Origin: Bodo saltans
Lineage: Eukaryota; Euglenozoa; Kinetoplastea; Eubodonida; Bodonidae
Assembly (NCBI GenBank): GCA_001460835.1
Contig: CYKH01000397.1
Span: forward strand, 1-64,000
Direction of reading: 5' to 3'
Length of the DNA stretch: 64,000 nucleotides
A program made the position numbers and the translations under genes. Shown piece after piece: positions 1-9,400 of the stretch. The notes beneath the pieces were generated by a model that did no database searches, was not told the origin of the DNA, and saw only the letters and a program-made list of their open reading frames with translations. Each line of letters begins with the position of its first letter. Within the stretch, counting starts at the first letter, position 1.

Positions 1-1
1 T

Positions 2-1315
2 ATTGCTGAGATCTACGCCCACGGGTTCTCCTTCGGGCATCATTGCATTGTCATGCAGTGGTACGGGGAGAATGTTTACGAGTACATGAAGCGCCAACAA
101 CCGCCTCCTCAACTGCTTCCTGGCACCAACCAATACGCCCCGGCATGTCACGGGCTCCATGTAGAGCGAATTCGAGTGCTTGGGCGTCAACTTCTTGAAG
201 CGATTCAGATCTTGCATGAACAACTTGACGTGTGCCATGCTGACGTGAAGCCTGAAAACATTATGCTCGAAGTTCCAGACGCGTTGAGAGCAGAAGGGTA
301 CACTCCCGCCGAAGAGCGAATCCTCATCGAAGAGGATCGCTTACGCAACGCCGCGGCTTTATGGGCGTCACCGACCACCACCACGACGGTAGGAGGCCCG
401 TTTCACACCAATTTCAGCAGTTTTCAAGTCAGTGAGCCTCAAACGCCAATGGGAGCGTTTGGCAGCGTCGTGCACTCACCGTTGTTTGCAACGTATGGTA
501 ACGACGTACCGAGTGGTGCCTCTGCTATCTCCACTGCGTTGGCCGCTGCTGCGTCGTTGCGTTTAGGCGATACGCATCGAGTGATGCCTGCAAACCGCAT
601 GGCCTCCAGGCTCGTTGACTTGGGCTCTGCATTTGCGTCGAATCGACCCATGTTTCCTTACATCCAATCACGATATTATCGCGCCCCTGAGGTCATTGTT
701 GGGGCACCATACGGGAAGCCGATAGACATCTGGTCTGCTGGTTGCGTCCTTGCTGAAATGTTGTTAGGTCTTCCCCTTCTTCCTGGCCTCGACAACTTTC
801 ATCAATTGTGCCGCATCACGGAGATGTTTGGACCACTGCCGCTCCTGACCCTCTCTCAAGGTAAGGACACCAGTCAATTTTACAGATGGGTTCCTGAGAA
901 CCTATGCGTGACCCCTGCGCCAGGTGGTGTGTCGTCAGCAAGCAGTCCATCGTCCGGGGGCGAATCCGAAATTCCAGCGCATGCTCAACCCACAGTGTTA
1001 GGGATTTTTGAACTAAAGTCCGAGCAAGAGTACTACACCGACAAACTTGGGCCTGACGCTGTTCCTCCGGCCTGGAAACATTACTTCCAATTTAAGCGGC
1101 TGCACCAGCTTGTCCAGAATGGAGCGCTCTCTGCAGAGGAGAGGGCTGAGGCAACGCTTGCCACTGGCCAGCCGAATCTGGAGATCCTCAAGGCAATTGG
1201 GCAACGTCGAAAACAATTGTACGACGTGTTGGTACTTATGTTGCAGTGCGACCCAGCTAAGCGAATCACTGCAAAAGGTGCGTTACAGATGCCCTTTTTC
1301 GCAACGCCGCAATAG
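2..1315 (+). CDS. HIPK/DYRK-family protein kinase, 3' part (5' end outside window)
   Basis: The frame is open from base 2, so the gene starts left of the window; the ATG at 53 is internal. The text before it (HHCIVMQWYGENVYEY, bases 38-85) is the beta5/hinge of a kinase. The catalytic loop HADVKPENIML (from base 236) has the HAD form typical of HIPK kinases. The DFG motif reads DLG (about 620), and the activation segment ends with SRYYRAPE followed by IDIWSAGCVLAEML. Between the catalytic loop and DLG sits an insert of about 115 residues rich in Ser, Thr, Ala and Pro, where family members usually have under 20. A second insert lies around 900-1000, before the last helices. Such kinases phosphorylate Ser/Thr in regulators of transcription or the cell cycle. 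The family is secure; substrate and name are unknown. Confidence 0.92.
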   Translation: MAEIYAHGFSFGHHCIVMQWYGENVYEYMKRQQPPPQLLPGTNQYAPACHGLHVERIRVLGRQLLEAIQILHEQLDVCHADVKPENIMLEVPDALRAEGYTPAEERILIEEDRLRNAAALWASPTTTTTVGGPFHTNFSSFQVSEPQTPMGAFGSVVHSPLFATYGNDVPSGASAISTALAAAASLRLGDTHRVMPANRMASRLVDLGSAFASNRPMFPYIQSRYYRAPEVIVGAPYGKPIDIWSAGCVLAEMLLGLPLLPGLDNFHQLCRITEMFGPLPLLTLSQGKDTSQFYRWVPENLCVTPAPGGVSSASSPSSGGESEIPAHAQPTVLGIFELKSEQEYYTDKLGPDAVPPAWKHYFQFKRLHQLVQNGALSAEERAEATLATGQPNLEILKAIGQRRKQLYDVLVLMLQCDPAKRITAKGALQMPFFATPQ

Positions 1316-1534
1316 CGTGCGCACAGACACTCACTCTTCCCACAATGTCAACAATTCCCCAACTATTTTTTTCACATTTTTTTTTTGTGTGATTGGGACT
1401 CGTGTCAACATTGCTGTCTGAATTGTTAATTTATATTATTATTTTTATTGTTTGAATGAACGAATAAGTGAGTCGCAGTGATCGGGCAAAGCTCAGAAAG
1501 TAAATATTCCAGCCGCGCAAACTCCTACAGCAAT

Positions 1535-2092
1535 ATGGGAACTGGCTGCTCTTCACTAGACCATCATCACCAGAATACCGAGCTTCGAGAGGACCTCTTG
1601 CAGCGCCGTGAGAGCTCCCCTGATGGAGGTGGTACTTCTTCACAGACGCCAATCTTCTCGGGAGTCTGCCAACCGTCCAATCCGCTCGAACTTCAGCAGC
1701 CCGAAGAGCCCTCTCAGCCGCAGTCTGCAGAAATTGAACTTTGCAGCCCCCTCACGGTAATTCCGCCGCCGTCACCTCAAATTCGGACGACGGTCACCAA
1801 TGAGTCCTTCTCCAGCGGAACTCGCCACCGCAAGAGGCTCAAGCCAACAATGGTGCAATCTTGCGCCAAGTGGACATCGACCACTGAACGCGGCGCAATG
1901 CCGTTGACGCAATCCTCTCAAAGGAGCATGGACATTCGACAATGGATCAGCGATTCTAGTTCCTTTATGACGGCAGAGAATGAGAATGACGATGGCGCGA
2001 CAGTATCCATTGCAGGGGGAGGAGACGCAATGAGCTTGTCAAGGCAGACTATGAGCACCATGATGGCACCACTGGAGGCGGTGGCTGTGTGA
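1535..2092 (+). CDS. Hypothetical protein with N-terminal dual-acylation signature (MGTGCSS)
   Basis: This frame encodes 185 residues from the first ATG after the T-rich spacer; the frame is open upstream only through a GTG, so 1535 is preferred. The N-terminus MGTGCSS has Gly2 and Ser6, as N-myristoyltransferase prefers, and Cys5 for palmitoylation. This predicts a membrane-anchored peripheral protein, at the plasma or flagellar membrane. The rest is low-complexity, rich in Gln, Ser, Pro and Glu, with no recognised domain. The C-terminal 60 residues are acidic and Ser/Met-rich. The next gene downstream has the same type of N-terminus but no clear similarity elsewhere. Function is unknown. 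The coding call rests on the open frame, the acylation motif and its place in the gene array. Confidence 0.6.
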   Translation: MGTGCSSLDHHHQNTELREDLLQRRESSPDGGGTSSQTPIFSGVCQPSNPLELQQPEEPSQPQSAEIELCSPLTVIPPPSPQIRTTVTNESFSSGTRHRKRLKPTMVQSCAKWTSTTERGAMPLTQSSQRSMDIRQWISDSSSFMTAENENDDGATVSIAGGGDAMSLSRQTMSTMMAPLEAVAV

Positions 2093-3251
2093 AGAAGTGG
2101 GAAGAAAGAAACAAAAAAATGACCATTTTTATTACCTTTTGTAGATGACCTTCCCAATGACATTGAGACAAATGAACAGTGAGCCAAAAAATGATGAGTG
2201 AATGGGAAAGCGGGGTGCGTAGATCGAAGATTCGGTGTGGAATCTTATTCCCATTTTTTTTATTTTTTTTCGTTTTGTCGTCAAGTGTCAAACTTACTGT
2301 GATGATTTCAATTTTTCCCCGTTTTGTTTGGGCTGTTTTTTTTTAAAAAAAACTTTCTCGTTTGGTTTTTGCACGCATGTAGTTTCTCCTGTTTTTTTTC
2401 TCATTTTATTAACCCATTGTTTCGCGTTTCCTCACGGAACAGCCCGTCAGCAATACCCTCTCAAATCTGTTTTTTTTCTCATTTTATTAACCCATTGTTT
2501 CGCGTTTCCTCACGGAACAGCCCGTCAGCAATACCCTCTCAAATTTACATTCCCGCCCTCACTCAGTTTACTCCAGCTCATACAACAATTATCTCTGTTC
2601 AAACGCTTAATTACTGCCTTTTTTTTATGTCAGGTGGTGAAACAAAAAATAACCCACCTTGATACCAAATTGATGGAGATACCACGCGTTTGTAGTGTTG
2701 TTAGTGTTGTTTTTTTTTTTTTTCCTTGGCTGTTCTGCGAGGATCATTGGAGGGCAGTTGTTTGTAGATGCAACCTGCCTATTGCTATGGGGGAAACCGT
2801 GGTGAAACAAAAAAAAAACATACATTTTTTTTTCGGTTCGGGAAAGCAATTTATTCATATGAAGTGACGCGAATCGGTGTGAGAACAATCTGACTTGTAC
2901 GCAGCACCAAAACTCTTCTCAACTTCCATCGCTTTTCCACCCCTCACCGTCATTTTTTCCCTTATTTCACGTGCTTTTTTTCCCCCCAGCGGGCGCTGGT
3001 GAGGTTCATGCGATGCTTGAAGTTGCAATGAAGTGCATCGAGATTGTATTTTTTTGTCAGTGAGTTTATGTGTATGCAGGTTTCTCTGCTGCACTCAGCC
3101 TGCAATGCTGCTACGAAAAACAAGTTTGTCATTTTGTCACCGCAACGTCCATCATTGCCGAGAATCTGAGTACACTTTTTTTCGCACTTCACTTTGTTGC
3201 TGCTGCACAACAGAAACAAAAAAAAAAGCTCAAACACCAATCACTCAATCA
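2093..3251. other. T-rich spacer, about 1.2 kb, no supported gene
   Basis: The spacer is dominated by poly-T runs, pyrimidine tracts and short A runs. Open stretches across it translate to Phe/Leu/Cys-rich text that merely reflects the T tracts, so I do not call a gene. It holds a 78-bp exact tandem duplication (listed separately), a T9A8 palindrome at 2336-2352, and the presumed 3' UTR and splice-acceptor region for the following gene. Confidence 0.6.
2389..2544. repeat. Exact 78-bp tandem duplication (2 copies)
   Basis: Copy one is 2389-2466 and copy two 2467-2544; I see no differences. Each unit starts with CTG followed by eight T and ends in CTCTCAAAT. It lies in a non-coding spacer, so it does not disturb a reading frame. 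Confidence 0.95.
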
Positions 3252-4033
3252 ATGGGCGCTAATATCAGCTGCTGCGACGGACCATTAGGTTCCTTGTCTG
3301 TTGCCGAGCAACAACACCTCACCAGTCAGCGACACGCCCCTTCGAGCGAAGCACCGCCGTTGCTGCCGCATCATCTCTCTGGATTTGCCCCCCTCCACAC
3401 CACGACCCCTTGTGAACTCGGTGGTGCTGGGAGCACCAATAGGTGGGAGGAGCGAGGAAGCCCCTGTGGCATGTGGCGTTCCAGTGCGATGGCATCCAGT
3501 GCGCGGTTGACTGCCTCCGACAACATGACCACCATTGAGGAAGGCCACGCTGACATGGCGCTACGCATCCCCTCTCCCCCTGGCGAGGAGGAGGAGGCAT
3601 GCGCATCGTTTCTTGTCGTTGGCGCTTCTGCTGACACTGCGCAATTCGAAGTAGTCGCCGAAGAACAGCAACACCACGCACCGATGCTCGCTTGTGGCGC
3701 CTCCTCCGCACCCACCATCGATAGGCAGCCGCCACTCGCGTGCCTTCAGGATCCTCATCTGTCCCCACCACGGCGACAACGACGGCTAACACGTCGTCGT
3801 CCCAGCCGACTGCAGTCACTCAGAGCTCCACTCCACGAGTGTTTCGAGCCTTTGTGTCCGTGGTCGACAGCATGGACCTCATTGATGAGCAGCTGGAGAA
3901 GCGGACATCGAAAGTAGCGCTTTCGCACCGCGAGCGTGAGCCCACAGTGCTGCTTGACGACCAAACGTCGCGCGCTGTCTTTGAGCTAGAGCTGCCGATG
4001 TCGGCGTTCTCGCCAGAAACATCATTCACATAA
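3252..4033 (+). CDS. Hypothetical dual-acylated protein (MGANISCC), apparent frameshift
   Basis: I place the start at the ATG at 3252, giving MGANISCC: Gly2 and Ser6 for N-myristoylation, Cys7 and Cys8 for palmitoylation. The upstream in-frame extension is Cys/Phe-rich leader-like text and is probably 5' UTR. The first frame runs to about 3725 as Pro/Ser/Ala/Glu-rich sequence, then turns into Arg/Pro/Leu-rich text ending at 3917 that looks out of frame. From 3725 another frame (-1) is open to the TAA at 4031-4033 and encodes more natural text, with VFRAFVSVVDSMDLIDEQLE and an acidic/hydrophobic end. I infer one gene of about 260 residues with a single-base assembly or sequencing error near 3725-3740. 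The alternative is a genuine 221-residue product ending at 3917. No domain is recognised. Confidence 0.55.
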
Positions 4034-5486
4034 GAGAAACAAAACCCGATTAAGAAAACGTGAAACGAACCGATTGAACTTTTCTTTTTTTGTCCCCCTC
4101 CACTCCCACGCTCCACGATTTATTTTTGATGCTCTCTCCTTTTCTTTTGCTACGTTGTGTATTCCTTCTCTTCCCGTTGTGCTTTCTGCTTCTTTTTTTT
4201 TTCCTTGGGTGCACTTTCTTTTGTTTCCTGTGTGTGGCCTCCGCGTGTACTCCCGTCACTCCCCACACCATCATTACGCGTGCACTCTTCTAAGAAGCAA
4301 ATTGCTCGCATCACAAATGCTCGCGATGAGTGAACGAAAGTTCGTTTTTGATATTTCCATCGAGCATCACTCTTAATTTTTTTTGTGGTTTTATATGCAT
4401 TGAGGTGTCGAACGTTTTGTGTGTCGTAGTTCCCAGTCTTTCATTTGCCTGTAAAATAGCAAATGAAGGCTGCAAGTTTGCAAAACGAGAGCCATCAAGA
4501 GCAGGCCACCAATTTCACTCAACTTCCCGTTCTCTCTCTCCTTCTATGACACAGTCTGCCAACAAATGAATTGCACGAGAGTGCTTTTCACAAAGAAGAA
4601 GCAAAAAGAACGAGAGAATTTTTTTTGAGAAAACACCGCAGCAACAAAACTTGAACATCGAATCGTATGTAGGGGAGGCTATTATAAAATGACACACGCA
4701 GTCTTTCTCTGTGTGTCATTATGATGGGCGTCGCTGTCCAGAGCAAAGCCAAATGGATGATGCCGCGTTTCCCACACATCCTCTCACACTCACATTCGAC
4801 TGTTCAACCATTTTGTTTGCTTGACGAGCGAGGATAAAATCGTTCGTCTCGACCAGCATATAAGAAGCTGAGCGCGTGTGTGCAATTCTTCTTTCGCTAC
4901 TATTCATTTGCAAGCCGATCATTTCTTATGTGTGCTTTTATTGTGATGTCGTCTTTCTTGATCAGTCATTAAGGTACTGTTGTTACTCTCCCTTCCCTCG
5001 TCAACTTGGGATGTTTAGTCTCACTTTCATCGTTGAAACGGGTCTCTAGAATCGACGATTGGTGGGTGCTGCTTTATCGTCTTTCTTTCCCGCGTGTGCT
5101 GCAAGCAATTTTTTCCTTTCGTTGTGTGTGTTTAACTATCTGCGCGCCTACATTTTCGGTTTCTCTTTTACGCCTTTATATCCCCCACCTTTTGTGCTAC
5201 CTACTCCCTCTCACTTAACAAGAAAACGGTCTGCAGTTTTTCCTCACAAACGAATTGCTCATAGCAAAGTGATCACTGCTGAAGGAAAAGGAAACAACAA
5301 ATCACCACCATTCACATCCATTCACTCGCCCCCACGTACCTTACCTTCAAGGGACGTTGATATTCTATCTGTGTAAGAACAACGTATTTTTTATATATTT
5401 TTTGTTGCTTCTATTTTCCAACTTTCATCCCTAAACAAAGTGAAAGAACTACGAAAAAAACAAACTGTATTGGAAGTAGATTTATC
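4034..5486. other. Long pyrimidine-rich spacer, about 1.45 kb, no supported gene
   Basis: The T/C-rich sequence is punctuated by stops on both strands. The short open stretches translate to Phe/Leu/Cys/Ser-rich strings typical of pyrimidine tracts. I looked for tRNA B-box-like GGTTCRANYCC, rRNA-like blocks and clear C/D snoRNA pairs, and found none I could support. It is unusually long compared with the other spacers here (mostly 150-450 bp), so an unrecognised ncRNA or a lost gene is possible. Confidence 0.5.
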
Positions 5487-6185
5487 ATGAACGCAGGATT
5501 TAACGTCGCAGCTCAGCAACAGCGAGAAACGTACGCCAATCAAAACGCGTGGTCTACGAGGCTTCTTCAAACTGGCCCTCCCGGAGAGTGCGCTGACTGG
5601 GCATTAAGTTGCTTTTTCTGCCCATGTGCCGCTGCCTACGCGAAGCACCGAGCAGACCGCTCCAACCCCTGCTACAATCTCCTTTGTTGGAATCCTATTG
5701 CCTCGTATGCCTACATTCGTCACGAGTACGGTATTGACGGACCGTGCGGTGACGACTGTGGCTACGGATTGCTCTGCGGCCCTTGTATGATTCGCCAGTC
5801 ATACACAGAGACGAGAATCCGAGGCGTGAGTAGCAAGCCGTGGGCGACGTCATATCGTCAGAATTTAGAGCAGTGGAACCGGTCTATGTTTGACTGCTCC
5901 TTCTGTGGGCTTATGCGTGCTATTGTGTGCCCATGCTGTGTCGCCGCGGAAGTTCGTTCTATTCTGCAGCCCACAGCCTCTGGCGACGATTGCTTCAATT
6001 GCTTTTGCATTAACCCAGCGTCTGTCTATGGCCAAGTGCGTAATCATTACGGCATCTTTTCGGATTGCGGTGATGGCGAGGACATTTGCCTCCCACTTTT
6101 CTGCTTTCCATGCTCTCTCAATCGTGCATTGACGGAGTCGAAGTCTCGAATCAAGGGCTCACCAGCGCCACGTTTTGGCCTCTAG
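5487..6185 (+). CDS. Double PLAC8-domain protein
   Basis: This encodes 232 residues from ATG 5487. The Cys-rich PLAC8 (cornifelin/FCR/Ca2+-uptake-related) module occurs twice. The first copy (about residues 33-110) contains CFFCPCAAAYAK, a YNLLCWNP stretch and GPCGDDCGYGLLCGPC. The second (about residues 132-225) contains CGLMRAIVCPCCVAAEVR, CFNCFCINP and the end block ICLPLFCFPCSLNRALTESK. PLAC8 proteins associate with membranes through the Cys-rich hydrophobic stretches; plant and fungal members affect metal tolerance, cell size and calcium uptake. Most family members have one domain, so the tandem arrangement is notable. Conserved CPC/CC and CGDDCG patterns make the family assignment strong; transport activity is not demonstrable from sequence. 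Confidence 0.88.
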   Translation: MNAGFNVAAQQQRETYANQNAWSTRLLQTGPPGECADWALSCFFCPCAAAYAKHRADRSNPCYNLLCWNPIASYAYIRHEYGIDGPCGDDCGYGLLCGPCMIRQSYTETRIRGVSSKPWATSYRQNLEQWNRSMFDCSFCGLMRAIVCPCCVAAEVRSILQPTASGDDCFNCFCINPASVYGQVRNHYGIFSDCGDGEDICLPLFCFPCSLNRALTESKSRIKGSPAPRFGL

Positions 6186-6443
6186 ACTCTGGCTAAGGAG
6201 GAAGCAGTCGACCAGCGGTAGAAACGATGCGTCTGCCCACAACATGCAGAAGTGGAAAAAATATCGATCTTTGCTTGAATTGTGAAGAACTTCTAGTCCC
6301 ACCCACACATGCGTTTGACTTGATTTCGGTAACCCTACAATTTACTGACTTCGTCTTTGGCAACGAAAATTTTGTCGTATTCGCGATCTGTGTTTCACTT
6401 TTGCTATTGGACCGAGAAAGGATTAGATCACCGGGAACAAGCG

Positions 6444-9400
6444 ATGACACATTTTCTGAGCTCCGTCACCCAAAGAAGACTTGATGTCCGCAAGGTCGAC
6501 ATGGAGCGGACAGAATCCCAGTCCCTCACGTGCTTCCCAGAACATAGCCACGGTCAACTTCGATGCGTGACAGCGGTAGGGTGCTCACTGAAGTCGTTAA
6601 GTCGGGACCAGCAATGTACCATTAGGCAGGAAGACGACAGCTCTACCATTGTACCATCGGTCTGGTGTGCAGAGCAAGATGGGTCTATTAGCGTGAGGTC
6701 AAGTTGTGGCACTGGGGTCCTGAAAGTGATCCCTCGCAAGCCTCGCAGGGTTGCCAGCGCCCCGCATGTGTTCGTCTTCTCATTGTGCACCCCCCGTCAC
6801 GATCAAGTGTGGGCAGGCATGAGCGACGGGTTTATCCAAGTATTCCACTCCCAAACATGCGAGATGATGATCGAATTTCACGCGCATGCTGCGGCCATTA
6901 CTGCATTCAGCGTCGTGAGCATGCCAACCAACGATCGGGAATTTGAGCACCACATGAATGTTGTCATCTCCGCCTCGTACGACTGGACCATCGCCAAGTG
7001 GGACACCACAACATTCCGATGTTTAGGGAAGTTGATGGGACATCGAGTTGCGATTCGATCGATTGGCACTTCTGGTAACGGAGAGTTTCTGGTGAGCGGC
7101 GGAGAAGACGGCTCGTTGCGGATGTGGTCGTTAGTGCACAACGAAGAGGTCGTAGGTCCCCCTGAGAGCACCAGCAATAACGATGCTGAAGAGGACATGG
7201 AATCCAATGACCACTACGGCGGCAACGGAGACAAAGATGAGAACAACAACGCTGGAGGTGGAAGCGTTGCATGGCCTATCCTCCCTGCGCACGACTCTGC
7301 GATATCGGGTGTCTGCGTCATTCACGATTCATACATTGCTAGCATTGGATTAGACGGAGTGGCCTTCATTTGGTCTCTCACCGGCTCGTGCCTGCACGAG
7401 CTTGAACGAAGAAATTGTGGACTCTCTTCCATCATGCATGATGTTGCGTGCGCACGAATTTGGGTAGGAGGCATCGACGGTAACATTCACTTCTTCAGCG
7501 ATGATGCGACTCTGCAATGGGATCCACTTGGGTCGGCCCAAGATCACAGTGGGTGCTACGTGTCCGCAATGATTCCCATCCGTCAAGACCATTTGCAACA
7601 AATGTGGCTTTTGGATGATGAGGGGAACGTCACAAAATTTGTAGAAACGCTTTCCCGCGACGCGATCACCACGTCAAAAGCGGCGGGCACTGTAGCACTC
7701 GACGACGAGGATCCACCGTTGAACGACGAGGAGCTTGAAGAGCGGTCGCTTGAAAATGTCGAAGGTGTGCCGGCAGATGAGGCCGTCATGCTGTCTGATG
7801 AATTGGATGATTTGCGGCAAACAGCGGTGCAAAGCTACGGCGAGCTGCGTCAACATAGATTGAGGTTGGCAGGGGCCGAGGCGTTCCAGCGATCTCAACG
7901 CGAACGAATTGTCCTTAAGTTCGGCGACGGCATGCGAGAGGCACAAACTGCGGTGTTCCGAATCGAGCGCTGGCTCATGCGCAGAAAGTTCATGGCGGTG
8001 AGCCTCATCCGATGTGATTGGATGGAAAAAGCCTCGCGTCGCGCATTTTTGTCGATTTGTTTGTGGAGATGGATGATGTGGTCTCGCGGGTGCGCGCTCG
8101 ACACTCTCAAGACTAACGTTGCAAGTGCCGTGCAGAGCCTGACGTGGAACACTCTTAAAGCTCATGCAGGCCGCCAACTGAAATTGGCCTTGCACGAAAA
8201 GCAGCGATGGGCAAAGTTGAAGAACCTTGTGACGCTATTGGAAACAAGAGGTCTCAACTTCCTTCGTCATCGGTACTTCAGTAAGTGGCTTTCGGCTCTC
8301 GTCTCCCAACGCAAGTCAGTCAACCACTCCCACATGTCAAGCGCAAGAGTTCGACTTTTTGCCTTGACGGAGGTGACTAGGATCGAGCGGAGCGACCACC
8401 ATGCATTTCTTACCGAACATCATCAACGGCGTCTCCATGCTATTGTAGACGAGCTTGCCATTTTGTCACGGGCCCCAATCATTCGCAGGTTCTTCGAATC
8501 GTGGAAGGCAAACATAGTCAAGAAACGGATTGACCTTCGGCACGAGGCAGATGAGGCAATTCGGCATCAACGTGACATCAAGTTGATGACGTCCTACTAC
8601 TGGAAGTTAGCAAAGCATCGTGCCCAACGAGCCGTGGTACGTGAGCAGGAGCGCAGGGATGATCTGGACGCTGAAGTTGTGATGTGGAATGAGCTGATTA
8701 GAGAGGGTTCTGCCATCAACTTGGCAACGCTGAAACAAGAGGAAGACGTTGAGCTTGCAAAAGCGCGACGCCGAGCGGATGCTCTTGAAGAAGCTGCGTT
8801 GCGAGCACGCGAGCTCCTCGACGCCATGCATGAGATCAAGAGTGACCTTGTCGCCGCTGGCCTCCGCCTCGATCCGAATCTTGGACTCGATGGACGCGTC
8901 GATGCTATTTTTACTTACATGAAGGCGAGAGGAATCAACACGCATAAGGATGTCGCAACCATTTCTGCTGCACGAGAGGACTTCGTGATGCTGCCCTTGT
9001 ACGTCGCTCCGCAACCTGCGACTACCGCTGCTTCAGCTTCCGCGTCGCAAAGGACTGCTACTCCCGTTCGTCGTGCGTCTGTTGGTACACCCCGTCGTGG
9101 CTCCGCGCCGACTCCAGCGAGAAAAGCATCATCACCAACGAAGAAAAAGGTCGAGGTTCCTCGAAGCCTCCTGCTAGAGTTTGAAGATGAACTCAAGCGG
9201 TTGCGCAAGCATCTTACAGCTGCGATTCGTGGTGCAGATGCCGCCGTTCTCCACGCCGCGGACCAGCTTCTCAAAATCCGTAACGACAATGATCTTCTCG
9301 CAGATGATGACGACTGGTACATCTCCCCAGAGTCCATCAAGAAGTGCACTAGGAAGGAGTTAAAAGAGAGTGCCCAAAGTCTTCGGCGGATGATTTGTTT

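Noticed and set aside
2235-2867. 210-residue plus-strand frame in a T-rich spacer
   Set aside because: Translation is dominated by Phe runs from poly-T and includes the 78-bp duplication twice. No domain and no coding-like composition.
4034-5486. Possible tRNA or snoRNA genes in the long spacer
   Set aside because: I could not find a B-box-like element, cloverleaf arms or a convincing C/D box pair; GATGA-like words occur without matching CTGA at suitable spacing.
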